A DNA stretch of 64,000 nt from Acinetobacter terrae. GTDB lineage: Bacteria; Pseudomonadota; Gammaproteobacteria; Pseudomonadales; Moraxellaceae. Below are positions 9,135-18,399 of this stretch, piece by piece (the first letter of the stretch is position 1; every line of letters begins with the position of its first letter). The position numbers were made by a program, and so were the translations under genes. The notes below the pieces were generated by a model. That model was not told the origin of the DNA, made no database searches, and saw only the letters and a program-made list of their open reading frames with translations. The stretch lies in assembly GCF_013004375.1 (NCBI RefSeq), contig NZ_JABERI010000036.1, positions 45,069-109,068 on the forward strand, in the 5' to 3' direction.

Positions 9135-9635
9135 ATGAATCTGATTCGACACGTAGAAGATCAATGTTGGGACGTTTTGCAGCAGGTTTCTGATCCAGAG
9201 ATTCCGGTATTGTCAGTGATTGATCTGGGCATGATTCGTGGCGTCGAGCTGAATCAGCAGGATGAAATTGTGGTGCGACTCACGCCGACCTATAGCGGCT
9301 GTCCGGCCACGGATTTATTAAAAGCAGAAATTACCCAGGCTTTCGAGGCGAACGGTTTGACGCCGGTCAAAGTCATTGTGGACCTGTCTCAAGCCTGGAC
9401 CACGGACTGGATGAGTGAATCGGGCAAACACAAATTACAGCAATATGGTATTGCCCCGCCGCAAGGTCAGTCACATAGCTGTGGTACGCATGTGGCATTG
9501 ACCGATGGCATCACCTGTCCACAGTGCTTAAGTAACAACAGCAAATTATTAAGTGAATTCGGTTCGACCGCCTGTAAAGCTTTATATCAATGTCGGGACT
9601 GCTTAGAAACTTTTGACTATTTCAAATGTATTTAA
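9135..9635 (+). CDS. paaD: Phenylacetyl-CoA epoxidase maturation protein PaaD
   Basis: A 166-residue DUF59/MIP18-type protein thought to help assemble or maintain the metal centre of the epoxidase. The N-terminal half carries VSDPEIPVLSVIDLGMI. The C-terminal half has a four-Cys ribbon (CPQC ... CRDC). AGGGAG at 9121-9126 is well placed for the ATG at 9135. The GTG at 9126 overlaps that box. Confidence 0.94.
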   Translation: MNLIRHVEDQCWDVLQQVSDPEIPVLSVIDLGMIRGVELNQQDEIVVRLTPTYSGCPATDLLKAEITQAFEANGLTPVKVIVDLSQAWTTDWMSESGKHKLQQYGIAPPQGQSHSCGTHVALTDGITCPQCLSNNSKLLSEFGSTACKALYQCRDCLETFDYFKCI

Positions 9636-9710
9636 TTGTAACGATTGCGCGGTGGGCAGGGTAAACCAATAAGAAGCCTGAACACCGCCACCTAAAAGAA
9701 GGATTTTGCC

Positions 9711-10769
9711 ATGAGCCAATTTATACCATTAACCATTAAATCGATTCAGCCACAAACCGAGCAGGCGATCTGCATTGCCTTTGATCTCGCGCCTGAGCAG
9801 TTGGATGCTTTTCAATATCAGCCGGGTCAGCACCTGACCATTCGTCATTTAACCGATGACGGCGAGCTGCGCCGCTGTTACTCGATCTGCAGTGATACGC
9901 AGGAAGATATGAGCATTGCGATTAAAAAAATTGATCAGGGTCAGTTCTCGACCTGGGCCAATGCGCATTTGAAAGCGGGCGATGTACTGGAAGTCATGCC
10001 ACCGCAAGGGGTGTTCTTTCAAAAAGCAGCCAAGGCCGGTGGCCAGAATTATTTAGGGTTTGCAGCAGGCAGTGGCATTACGCCAATTTTATCGATTGTA
10101 AAGTCGGTGCTGAACCGTCAAGCGGAAGCAACATTCACCCTAGTATATGGCAACCGTTCCTGGAAACAGACCATGTTTTCTGAGCAGATCATGGACCTGA
10201 AAGACCGTTTTAAGGAACGTCTGCAACTGGTGAATATTTTTTCACGTGAACTGAATGACAGCGAGATCTTTAATGGTCGGATCGATGCGGACAAATTACA
10301 GCAGCTGTTTCATGCCAATCTGATTTCAGCCGACACCGATCACTGTTTTGCCTGTGGTCCGGAAGAAATGATGGCAGCGATCGAAACGGTATTACCGACT
10401 TGGGGCATTCAGCGCAGCAAGATTCATACTGAACGCTTCAATACGGGTACTGCACCGAAAGCAACCGCCCAGCAGATGGAAAGCCGTAGCGAAGAACGCG
10501 TCAATATTGTTCTAGATGGTCGCGAGCTGATTGTTGAAGTCTCCAAACAGGATGACAGTATTTTAGATGCTGCGCTACGTGCCGGGGCAGACCTGCCATA
10601 TGCCTGTAAGGGCGGTGTTTGTGCAACCTGTAAATGTAAGGTGTTAGAGGGACAGGTTGAAATGGCTGTGAATTACAGTCTGGAAGAAGATGAGATTCAG
10701 AAAGGCTATGTGCTCAGTTGTCAGGCACGTCCAATCACGGCCAATGTCCGACTCAGTTTTGATGAATAA
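9711..10769 (+). CDS. paaE: Phenylacetyl-CoA epoxidase reductase PaaE
   Basis: The electron-transfer subunit, passing electrons from NADPH through FAD and a [2Fe-2S] cluster to PaaA. Domains in order: a ferredoxin-reductase FAD domain (RRCYSICSD), an NAD(P)-binding domain (GFAAGSGITPILSIVKS), and a plant-type ferredoxin at the C-terminus with cysteines in CKGGVCATCKCK plus a distal Cys. It has 352 residues, as expected. A GGA-rich site precedes the ATG. The 75-base gap after paaD holds no gene. Confidence 0.96.
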   Translation: MSQFIPLTIKSIQPQTEQAICIAFDLAPEQLDAFQYQPGQHLTIRHLTDDGELRRCYSICSDTQEDMSIAIKKIDQGQFSTWANAHLKAGDVLEVMPPQGVFFQKAAKAGGQNYLGFAAGSGITPILSIVKSVLNRQAEATFTLVYGNRSWKQTMFSEQIMDLKDRFKERLQLVNIFSRELNDSEIFNGRIDADKLQQLFHANLISADTDHCFACGPEEMMAAIETVLPTWGIQRSKIHTERFNTGTAPKATAQQMESRSEERVNIVLDGRELIVEVSKQDDSILDAALRAGADLPYACKGGVCATCKCKVLEGQVEMAVNYSLEEDEIQKGYVLSCQARPITANVRLSFDE

Positions 10770-10811
10770 CAGCTGAATTTACAGCACCGCGAGCATAGCA
10801 GGAGTTCAAGG

Positions 10812-11582
10812 ATGACCTACATTAAAACCAGCTCACCCAAGCCAGGTGTGGTACTGATCGAGCTGAATCGCCCAGAAAAGCGCAATGCCTTAAACAATGC
10901 CACCTTGCAAAACATTGCAGCCTGTTTACAGGACTTGGAAACAGATGCTGCTGTGAAAGCCGTGGTCATCACCGGAAATACACAATGCTTTGCTGCCGGT
11001 GCTGATTTAAATGAGCTGGCACAGTTAGATGTGGTCAGCATCCAGCAGGATCAGCGCCCACTGCTTTGGAAAAAAATTGATGAATTTTCCAAGCCTTTAA
11101 TTATGGCCGTGAATGGTTATGCTTTGGGTGCAGGTTTCGAGTTGGCTTTGCATGGTGACATGGTGCTGACTGGAGAAAATGCCCAGTTTGCCTTACCTGA
11201 AATTGGTTTAGGGATGCTGCCGGGTGCCGGTGGAACACAGCGCCTGGCCCGTCTGGTCGGTCAGCAATTGACGATGCGCTGGGCCATGACCGGTGAAATG
11301 ATTTCGGCACAGACCGCATTGCAACATGGCATTAGCAGCCAGGTTTGTCCGGCAGGATTGACCGTGCAATACGCACTGGAACTGGCAGAAAAAATTGCCA
11401 AGCAGGCACCGCTCGCCATTCGTGCCATCAAGCAATCTTTAAAGTCGATTCATGAAGTGACTTTAAGTCAGGGATTGAAGCTTGAGCGTCAACATTTTGT
11501 CTGGCTGGCGGCGACCCAAGATCGCCAGGAAGGCATCAATGCATTTTTAGAAAAAAGAAAACCAGAATTTAGAGGTGTGTAA
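10812..11582 (+). CDS. paaF: 2,3-dehydroadipyl-CoA hydratase
   Basis: A crotonase-fold enoyl-CoA hydratase that adds water to 2,3-dehydroadipyl-CoA in the lower phenylacetate pathway. It has 256 residues. The oxyanion-hole glycines are in FAAGADLNEL and GYALGAGFELALHGD, and a catalytic Glu is in ALPEIGLGMLPGAGGTQR. The TAA stop overlaps the paaG start (TAATG). The assignment to F rather than G follows from order and the canonical second catalytic Glu. Confidence 0.92.
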   Translation: MTYIKTSSPKPGVVLIELNRPEKRNALNNATLQNIAACLQDLETDAAVKAVVITGNTQCFAAGADLNELAQLDVVSIQQDQRPLLWKKIDEFSKPLIMAVNGYALGAGFELALHGDMVLTGENAQFALPEIGLGMLPGAGGTQRLARLVGQQLTMRWAMTGEMISAQTALQHGISSQVCPAGLTVQYALELAEKIAKQAPLAIRAIKQSLKSIHEVTLSQGLKLERQHFVWLAATQDRQEGINAFLEKRKPEFRGV

Positions 11583-12373
11583 TGGATTATCAAACAATTA
11601 TTGTCGAAGAAAAAAATGCAGTGGGCTACCTGACCTTTAACCGTCCAAAACAGCTCAACAGCTTTAATGAAACCATGCATCAGGAAGTCTCCAAGGTCAT
11701 CAAGGCCTGGGCCAAAGACAGCCAGATTCGTGCCGTGGTGATTTCAGCTGAAGGCCGTGGTTTCTGTGCCGGTCAGGATCTGAATGACCGCGTGGTCGAT
11801 CCGAATGCCGATGCACCGGACTTAGGCCTGTCCATTGAAAAATATTACAACCCTTTGATCAAGCTGATTACCGAAATGCCTAAACCAGTGATTTGTGCGG
11901 TGAATGGTGTGGCAGCAGGAGCAGGCGCCAATATTGCCTTGGCCTGTGACATTGTGGTGGCAGCAAAATCAGCTTCTTTTATTCAGGCCTTTTGTCGTCT
12001 TGGTTTAGTGCCAGATTCAGGCGGTACCTGGTTCTTGCCGCGTCTGGTTGGACGTGCTCAGGCGATGGGCCTAGCGATGCTTGGCGATAAAATTTTGGCT
12101 GAGCGCGCAGTACAACTCGGCATGATCTGGCAGGTGGTTGAAGATGAGCAACTGCAAGCAGAAGCGAAAAAACTGGCAGAACATCTGGCACAGCAACCGA
12201 CCTATGGTCTGTCCCTGATCAAAAAAGCCATCCATGCCGCAGCTGCCAATAATCTGGATGAGCAGCTCATTCTGGAACGTGACCTGCAACGTCTGGCTGG
12301 ACGTTCAAGCGATTATAAAGAAGGTGTACAAGCCTTTATGCAGAAGCGTACCCCTGAATATAAAGGATGCTAA
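11582..12373 (+). CDS. paaG: 1,2-epoxyphenylacetyl-CoA isomerase
   Basis: A crotonase-family isomerase that converts the ring epoxide to oxepin-CoA and also shifts a double bond later in the pathway. It has 263 residues with the motifs FCAGQDLNDR and GVAAGAGANIALACDIV. The segment LGLVPDSGGTWFLPR carries the Asp used by the isomerase subgroup where hydratases have Glu. It is translationally coupled to paaF by a one-base overlap, and paaH starts 3 bases after its stop. Confidence 0.92.
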   Translation: MDYQTIIVEEKNAVGYLTFNRPKQLNSFNETMHQEVSKVIKAWAKDSQIRAVVISAEGRGFCAGQDLNDRVVDPNADAPDLGLSIEKYYNPLIKLITEMPKPVICAVNGVAAGAGANIALACDIVVAAKSASFIQAFCRLGLVPDSGGTWFLPRLVGRAQAMGLAMLGDKILAERAVQLGMIWQVVEDEQLQAEAKKLAEHLAQQPTYGLSLIKKAIHAAAANNLDEQLILERDLQRLAGRSSDYKEGVQAFMQKRTPEYKGC

Positions 12374-12376
12374 ATC

Positions 12377-13930
12377 ATGCAACAGATCAATTTAGAGCAA
12401 GTAAAAGTTGCTGTAGTCGGTGCTGGAACCATGGGGATTGGCATTGCACAACTGGCAGCCATGCACGGGCATCAGACCTATGTGTTTGATCTCGATAGCA
12501 GCAAAGTTCAAAGTGCCTTGACTGCTTTAGAGGCGCAGCTCAGTAAGCGTGTACAAAATGGCAAAATGACCCAGAAATTGCTGGAGAGTACCTTCGCTAA
12601 TCTGATCGTGGCAGAGGATATTCAGCAGCTTGCCGATGCGGGCTTAATTATTGAAGCCATTGTCGAGAAGAAGGAAGTTAAACAAAACCTGTTTCAACAG
12701 CTGGCTGCCATTTGCCCCGAACAGACGATTTTTGCGTCTAATACTTCTTCGATTTCCATTACCGCAATTGCCTCGGCTATTCCGCATCCGGAACGGGTGA
12801 TTGGGCTGCATTTCTTTAATCCGGCCCCCGTGATGAAACTGGTCGAGATTATCCGCGGACTGAAAACTTCAGCAGTCCTTGCCGATGCGGTATTTGCCCT
12901 GATGGTGTCTTGGAACAAAGTTCCGGTACGAGCCAAATCGACCCCCGGTTTTATCGTGAATCGTGTCGCACGACCTTATTATGCCGAAGCCTTTCGCGCC
13001 TTGCAGGAAAATGCCACCACACCGGAACAGCTCGATTACATCATGCGCGAATGTGGCCGCTTTGCCATGGGACCGTGTGAACTCACGGACCTGATTGGAC
13101 AGGATGTGAATTTCTCGGTCACGCAAAGTGTCTATCAGGAATTTTTCTATGAGCCACGCTACCGCCCATCCTTGATTCAAAAAGAGCTGGTTGATGCCGG
13201 CTGTTATGGCCGCAAATCCGGTCAGGGTTTTTATGATTACACGCAGTCCAAGCCTGCGCCTGTATATGAATTGCCAGTGTGTTATGCCAAGTCGCTGAAT
13301 AAGCTCAAAGTCACGGTAAAAGGTGAATGGTTGCATTCAGCAGCACTGATTGAACGTTTAAAACAGGCATCTCATGTGGATCTCATTTTTCAGGCGGCAG
13401 AACAGAATGAAATCCTGATTGGTGATCTTTCCCTGCGATTATCGCTTGGCGAGTCGGTTGAACTGGCTTATCCGCATGACCCCGTGGTGTTGATGGACTG
13501 GCATGCAGATTGGGCTAATGCCCAGGCGATTCCGGTGGTGGCATCACCGGCTTGTAGTGAAGAACAGCGCCAAGCGGCAGAACTATTCCTCATAGGTATG
13601 AATGTGATACCAATTTGGTCTAAGGATCATCCAGGTCTTTATGTTATACGTAGTATCGCCATGCTGGTGAATGAAGCGTGTGAAGCCGTATTGCATGATA
13701 TTACATCAGATCAAGATATTGATTCTGCTATGAAATATGGTGTCAATTATCCTTGTGGCCCATTCGAATGGGCAGACAGAATTGGATATTACACAATTTT
13801 ACAAATTTTGGAAAACATGTATCATATTTATGGTGAAGATCGCTATAGAACTAGTATATATTTAGCAAAGAAAGCGGTGCAGGGACATGCACAGAAAACT
13901 CAGCAGCAACCATTACGCGTAGCTGGCTAA
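12377..13930 (+). CDS. paaH: 3-hydroxyadipyl-CoA dehydrogenase
   Basis: An NAD-dependent oxidation of 3-hydroxyadipyl-CoA. The 517 residues comprise a Rossmann domain (VVGAGTMGIGIAQLAAMHG), the catalytic His in GLHFFNPAPVMKLVEI, a first C-terminal helical domain, and a second copy of that domain (GVNYPCGPFEWADRIG), as in PaaH. Codon usage changes sharply from about 13590 to 13890. There AGA, ATA and AT-ending codons replace the GC-ending codons seen upstream and downstream, which suggests a recombined segment. The reading frame is intact. Confidence 0.93.
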   Translation: MQQINLEQVKVAVVGAGTMGIGIAQLAAMHGHQTYVFDLDSSKVQSALTALEAQLSKRVQNGKMTQKLLESTFANLIVAEDIQQLADAGLIIEAIVEKKEVKQNLFQQLAAICPEQTIFASNTSSISITAIASAIPHPERVIGLHFFNPAPVMKLVEIIRGLKTSAVLADAVFALMVSWNKVPVRAKSTPGFIVNRVARPYYAEAFRALQENATTPEQLDYIMRECGRFAMGPCELTDLIGQDVNFSVTQSVYQEFFYEPRYRPSLIQKELVDAGCYGRKSGQGFYDYTQSKPAPVYELPVCYAKSLNKLKVTVKGEWLHSAALIERLKQASHVDLIFQAAEQNEILIGDLSLRLSLGESVELAYPHDPVVLMDWHADWANAQAIPVVASPACSEEQRQAAELFLIGMNVIPIWSKDHPGLYVIRSIAMLVNEACEAVLHDITSDQDIDSAMKYGVNYPCGPFEWADRIGYYTILQILENMYHIYGEDRYRTSIYLAKKAVQGHAQKTQQQPLRVAG

Positions 13931-13942
13931 TAAGGAAGAATC

Positions 13943-15154
13943 ATGGAACAGGTTTATATTTTTGATGGAATTCGCACCCCGATCGGACGCTATGCCGGTG
14001 GACTGAGCAGTGTCCGTAGCGATGATCTGGCAGCGCTACCGATTCAATATCTGAAAGATCAGCATCCTGCATTGCCATGGGCAGAACTGGATGAAGTTAT
14101 TTTGGGCTGTGCCAATCAGGCCGGTGAAGATAACCGTAACGTTGCGCGTATGGCTGCTTTACTCGCAGGACTGCCTGATTCTGTTCCAGCGATCACCGTG
14201 AACCGCTTATGTGCCTCAGGTCTGGATGCAATTGGACTGGGAGCACGTGCCATCAAATCGGGTGAAGCACAATTTGTTTTGGCGGGTGGCGTAGAATCCA
14301 TGAGCCGTGCGCCTTATGTGCAATCCAAACCCACGACTGCCTTCAGCCGTACCCCTGAAACTTATGACACGACGATTGGCTGGCGTTTTATCAATCCAAA
14401 ATTTAAAGCGCAGTTTGGCGTCGACAGCATGCCGGAAACTGCAGAGCATGTGGCCGAGAAATATCAGATTAGCCGTGAAGACCAGGACCTGTTTGCCTAT
14501 CACAGTCAGCAGAAAACTGCAGTAGCACAGCAGAAGGGTATTTTTGCCGAAGAAATTCTGCCGGTAGAGGTCAAAGGTTCGAAGAAAACCACTCTCACCA
14601 TTTCCCAAGATGAGCACCCGCGTGCAGAGACTACGCTGGACAATCTGTCAGCATTAAAAACACCATTTCGTAAAGAAGGCGGTTCAGTCACCGCCGGTAA
14701 TGCTTCGGGTGTCAATGACGGTGCAGCTTGCGTATTGCTAGGGAATCAGCAGTTTGCCGAGCAGTATGGTTTGAGCCCGAAAGCCAAAGTGATCGGGATA
14801 GCCAGTGCCGGTGTTGAAGCCAAATATATGGGCATTGGGCCGGTGCCAGCCGTGCAGAAAGTCTTGAAGCAGACTGGCCTAAGTCTGGAACAGATGGATG
14901 TGATTGAACTGAATGAAGCTTTTGCCGCGCAGTCACTGGCAGTGATTCGTGAACTGGGTCTACAAGATAATGATTCGAGAATCAACCCGAATGGTGGTGC
15001 TATTGCCTTAGGCCATCCTTTAGGTATGAGTGGTACCCGTCTGGTGATCACGGCCATGAAAGAACTAAAACGTCGTAATGGAAAATATGCACTCTGCACC
15101 ATGTGTGTTGGTGTAGGACAGGGAGTTGCACTGATTCTAGAAAATATGGATTAA
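13943..15154 (+). CDS. paaJ: 3-oxoadipyl-CoA / 3-oxo-5,6-dehydrosuberyl-CoA thiolase
   Basis: A thiolase that performs the two beta-oxidation-like cleavages of the phenylacetate pathway, releasing acetyl-CoA and finally succinyl-CoA. It has 403 residues with the nucleophilic Cys in [12 protein letters not shown], the His in [10 protein letters not shown] and the second Cys in [10 protein letters not shown]. It is clearly paralogous to PcaF at 34652 (nearly the same motifs and length). Its position between paaH and paaK identifies it as PaaJ. Confidence 0.94.
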   Translation: MEQVYIFDGIRTPIGRYAGGLSSVRSDDLAALPIQYLKDQHPALPWAELDEVILGCANQAGEDNRNVARMAALLAGLPDSVPAITVNRLCASGLDAIGLGARAIKSGEAQFVLAGGVESMSRAPYVQSKPTTAFSRTPETYDTTIGWRFINPKFKAQFGVDSMPETAEHVAEKYQISREDQDLFAYHSQQKTAVAQQKGIFAEEILPVEVKGSKKTTLTISQDEHPRAETTLDNLSALKTPFRKEGGSVTAGNASGVNDGAACVLLGNQQFAEQYGLSPKAKVIGIASAGVEAKYMGIGPVPAVQKVLKQTGLSLEQMDVIELNEAFAAQSLAVIRELGLQDNDSRINPNGGAIALGHPLGMSGTRLVITAMKELKRRNGKYALCTMCVGVGQGVALILENMD

Positions 15155-15214
15155 GAACAGCATTCAATTAATGAAATAAATCGTGGTCAGGATGACTGCG
15201 TCAGGAGTAAGAAT

Positions 15215-16507
15215 ATGAATAACAATGCAATGGAAAAAATTGAAACGGTATCGGTTGATGAATTACGCAGTGTTCAGCTTCAGCGTATGAAAAAGACCCT
15301 ACAGCATGCTTATCAGAACAGTCCGGTTTATAAAAAGAAATTTGATGATGCTGGTGTGCATCCGGATGATTTCAAATCACTGGAAGACCTGGCTAAATTC
15401 CCGTTTACCACCAAACAGGATCTACGCGATAACTATCCGTTTGGTATGTTCGCTGTTCCACAGGAACAGATTGTACGTGTGCACGCATCTTCTGGCACCA
15501 CCGGTCAGCCTACCGTGGTTGGTTATACCCAAAATGATATTAATGTCTGGTCTGATGTGGTGGCGCGTTCTCTTCGAGCAGCCGGCTTGAGCAGCAAAGA
15601 TATCATTCAGGTGTCTTATGGTTATGGTCTGTTTACCGGCGGTCTAGGTGCACATTATGGCGTTGAACGTTTGGGCGCAACCGTGATCCCGATGTCAGGT
15701 GGACAGACGGAACGTCAGGCGCAGCTGATTCATGACTTTAAGCCGACTGCACTGATGGTCACCCCATCTTACTGCCTGAATATTATTGAGGCGCTTGAGA
15801 AAAAATTTGGTACAGCCAAAAACTGTTCGATTAAAACCGGTGTATTTGGTGCAGAACCATGGAGCAATGAAATGCGCAAGGAGATTGAAGAACGCCTGGG
15901 CATTGATGCATTGGATATTTATGGTCTGTCAGAAGTCATGGGACCCGGCGTGGCGATGGAATGTCTGGAATCTAAAGATGGCCCAACCATCTGGGAAGAT
16001 CATTTCTATCCTGAAATCATTCACCCTGAAACAGGTGAAGTGTTGGCAGACGGTGAGTTAGGTGAGTTGGTCTTTACCACCATTACCAAAGAAGGCATGC
16101 CGGTGATTCGTTATCGTACCCGTGACTTAACCCGTTTATTGCCAGGAACTGCTCGAACCATGCGCCGAATGGATAAAATTGTCGGGCGTAGTGATGACAT
16201 GATGATTATCCGTGGTGTGAATGTATTCCCATCCCAGATTGAAGAACAGATTTTACAGATCCAGCAACTCATCCCTAATTACCAAATCCATATTTGTAAA
16301 CATGGACATATGGATACGTTGCATATCCGTACTGAAATGCGTAAAGATAGTAGTGATATTATGGCGCATCAGCTGGCGACTCAGCTTAAGGGCCAGATTA
16401 AAACTATGGTGGGTATTAGTGTAAGTGTGGAAGTGTTACCAGAAGGCAGTCTGCCACGCTCTGAAGGTAAGGCACAACGTGTGTTTGATATCCGCAAGTC
16501 TGCATGA
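15215..16507 (+). CDS. paaK: Phenylacetate-CoA ligase
   Basis: ATP-dependent activation of phenylacetate to phenylacetyl-CoA, the entry step. It has 430 residues with the P-loop-like HASSGTTGQPTVVGYT, the adenylate-contact YGLSEVMGPGVAMEC and the hinge/C-domain motif RSDDMMIIRGVNVFPSQIEE. CAGGAG precedes the ATG at suitable distance. The 60-base gap after paaJ contains no separate gene. Confidence 0.96.
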   Translation: MNNNAMEKIETVSVDELRSVQLQRMKKTLQHAYQNSPVYKKKFDDAGVHPDDFKSLEDLAKFPFTTKQDLRDNYPFGMFAVPQEQIVRVHASSGTTGQPTVVGYTQNDINVWSDVVARSLRAAGLSSKDIIQVSYGYGLFTGGLGAHYGVERLGATVIPMSGGQTERQAQLIHDFKPTALMVTPSYCLNIIEALEKKFGTAKNCSIKTGVFGAEPWSNEMRKEIEERLGIDALDIYGLSEVMGPGVAMECLESKDGPTIWEDHFYPEIIHPETGEVLADGELGELVFTTITKEGMPVIRYRTRDLTRLLPGTARTMRRMDKIVGRSDDMMIIRGVNVFPSQIEEQILQIQQLIPNYQIHICKHGHMDTLHIRTEMRKDSSDIMAHQLATQLKGQIKTMVGISVSVEVLPEGSLPRSEGKAQRVFDIRKSA

Positions 16508-16570
16508 AGTTCTATTGGATGATAACCAAATGGTCTATCATCCAGTCTTTAAAAGGTAAAGTTAAACGAA

Positions 16571-17512
16571 ATGAATCCGAAATTAAAACAAATAATCGAT
16601 GACTTTATTCGCAATGAAGCACTGAGCGGGACTTCATTAATCATGACTATCTTTGGTGACTGTATTTTTCACCGCGGTGGTATTATCAGTCTTGCCAGCT
16701 TAATTCAGTTAATGGACGTATTTGGTTTTAACGAGAGATCCGTTCGTACGGCCGTGTTTCGCCTGGTTCAAAATGGCTGGCTGGTCTCGGAGAAAATTGG
16801 CCGTACCAGTTATTACCGGGTGACTGAAAGCAGCCGCCAGCGCTTCATTATGGCGGACCAAAAAATTTACAGTTTTACTCATCAGGAATGGGACCAGAAA
16901 TGGGATCTGGTGCTGCTGAGTTCGGTTGAACTGGAAAATAAATTGCTACTCAAAAAAGAACTGGAATGGCTAGGTTTTGCCAATATTGCCACCAATGTCA
17001 TGGCCTACCCGGGTTGTGATCACCACAAACTGCAAAACTTGCTGTTAAATTTAAAAATGACAGAGCAGGTGGTGGTATTTAAGGCAGAAGCTTTACTGTT
17101 ATGGCAAGAATCTTATCCAACCGTGAAACGCATGGTAGAAACGAATTGGCCGGTTCAGGAGTTGCATCAGCGTTATGAAAAATTCATCGGTGTGTTTAGA
17201 GAGTTCTTTCATTTAGTCGAAAATGAAGATGAGCTCGATCCGGTACAGGCTTTTCAACTGCGAATTTTACTGATTCATCAATATCGTCGCATTTTATTAA
17301 AGGATCCAAACCTGCCATTTGAATTATTGCCATCAAACTGGTTATCCATCAATGCCCGAAACTTAAGCAGTAACTTGTATCAAACAGTGGTGACTGCGGG
17401 TGAAGAATTCTTCATGGATATCGCACGAACTTCAGAAGGTTCCATGCCGCCTGTACATCCGCAGTTTTATAAACGCTTTGGTGGTTTGCGGCAGGAAGAA
17501 ATTAGCTATTAA
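16571..17512 (+). CDS. paaX: Phenylacetate-responsive repressor PaaX
   Basis: A GntR-like transcriptional repressor of the paa genes that is released by phenylacetyl-CoA. The 313 residues start with a winged helix-turn-helix (LMDVFGFNERSVRTAVFRL, wing KIGRTSYYRV), followed by the PaaX dimerisation domain and a C-terminal all-alpha domain. It lies directly behind paaK and before paaY, the same order as in E. coli. Its likely targets are the TATGATACG-type motifs at 4565, 6820 and 7015. Confidence 0.93.
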   Translation: MNPKLKQIIDDFIRNEALSGTSLIMTIFGDCIFHRGGIISLASLIQLMDVFGFNERSVRTAVFRLVQNGWLVSEKIGRTSYYRVTESSRQRFIMADQKIYSFTHQEWDQKWDLVLLSSVELENKLLLKKELEWLGFANIATNVMAYPGCDHHKLQNLLLNLKMTEQVVVFKAEALLLWQESYPTVKRMVETNWPVQELHQRYEKFIGVFREFFHLVENEDELDPVQAFQLRILLIHQYRRILLKDPNLPFELLPSNWLSINARNLSSNLYQTVVTAGEEFFMDIARTSEGSMPPVHPQFYKRFGGLRQEEISY

Positions 17513-17540
17513 AGCAATCAGATTTTAAAGGAATAAAACG

Positions 17541-18140
17541 ATGCCTTGTTATGCCATAGATGGTGTGATCCCTGTGGTCAGTCCTCAAGCTTATGTGCAT
17601 CCGACTGCGGTGCTGATTGGTGATGTCGTGATTGAGGCCGGGGTCTATATTGGTCCTTTCGCGGCCTTAAGAGCCGATTTTGGTGGAATTCGTATTCAAA
17701 AAAATGCCAATGTTCAAGACTCATGCACCATACATGGTTTTCCAGACAGTGTGACCTTAGTGGAAGAATATGGTCATATTGGACATGGCGCAATTTTACA
17801 TGGCTGTATTATTCGCAAGAATGTTCTGATCGGCATGAACAGTGTGATTCTGGATGAAGCCGAGATTGGCGAAAATACCATTATTGGTGCCAATAGCACG
17901 GTAAAAGCCAAAGCCAAGATTCCTGAAAACTCACTGGCACTCGGCAGTCCAGCCAAGGTGATCCGTAGCTTGGAGGCTAAAGAAATTGCATGGAAAACTA
18001 AGGGTACCGAACAGTATATCCAGCTCTCAGAACGCTGCCTTTCATCTATGCATGAGATTGAGCCTTTGTCAGAAGACTCAGCAGATCGACTCACTTATAA
18101 AGAATTTAATGCGGCACATGTACTGAAGGAAAATAGTTGA
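17541..18140 (+). CDS. paaY: PaaY, gamma-carbonic-anhydrase-like thioesterase
   Basis: A left-handed beta-helix trimer of the gamma-carbonic anhydrase family. In phenylacetate clusters it hydrolyses dead-end CoA intermediates and thereby relieves CoA trapping. It has 199 residues with hexapeptide repeats and metal-ligand histidines in TIHGFPD and GHIGHGAILHGC. It is last in the paa run and followed by a terminator at 18170. Confidence 0.92.
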   Translation: MPCYAIDGVIPVVSPQAYVHPTAVLIGDVVIEAGVYIGPFAALRADFGGIRIQKNANVQDSCTIHGFPDSVTLVEEYGHIGHGAILHGCIIRKNVLIGMNSVILDEAEIGENTIIGANSTVKAKAKIPENSLALGSPAKVIRSLEAKEIAWKTKGTEQYIQLSERCLSSMHEIEPLSEDSADRLTYKEFNAAHVLKENS

Positions 18141-18169
18141 TTTTTTCCATTGCAGCATTGTACGGGGCA

Positions 18170-18223
18170 TAGCGAGAGGTAGATTTGGTTTAGCGATTGA
18201 ATTCCACTTTCTCGCTATTTTTT
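18170..18223 (+). terminator. Terminator of the paa operon
   Basis: The stem TAGCGAGA/TCTCGCTA with a long loop of about 32 bases is followed by six T, 30 bases past the paaY stop. Confidence 0.7.
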
Positions 18224-18303
18224 AAACAACACATGTCAACATACCCTCGTTAACCTAATGGTCGTTACATGAATCGGAAATGTGAGTCGCAAATAGAAAT
18301 AAC

Positions 18304-18335
18304 AGGAAAAAAGCCCAGACCTAGTATCTGGGCTT
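18304..18335 (-). terminator. Terminator of ppk
   Basis: On the minus strand, AAGCCCAGA and TCTGGGCTT pair around a 7-base loop and are followed by six T. It lies 65 bases beyond the ppk stop. Confidence 0.85.
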
Positions 18336-18399
18336 CACATAATCCGTATTAGATTAATTTTTCTTTATTTTTTATAAAAAACTAGATAACTAAAACAGT

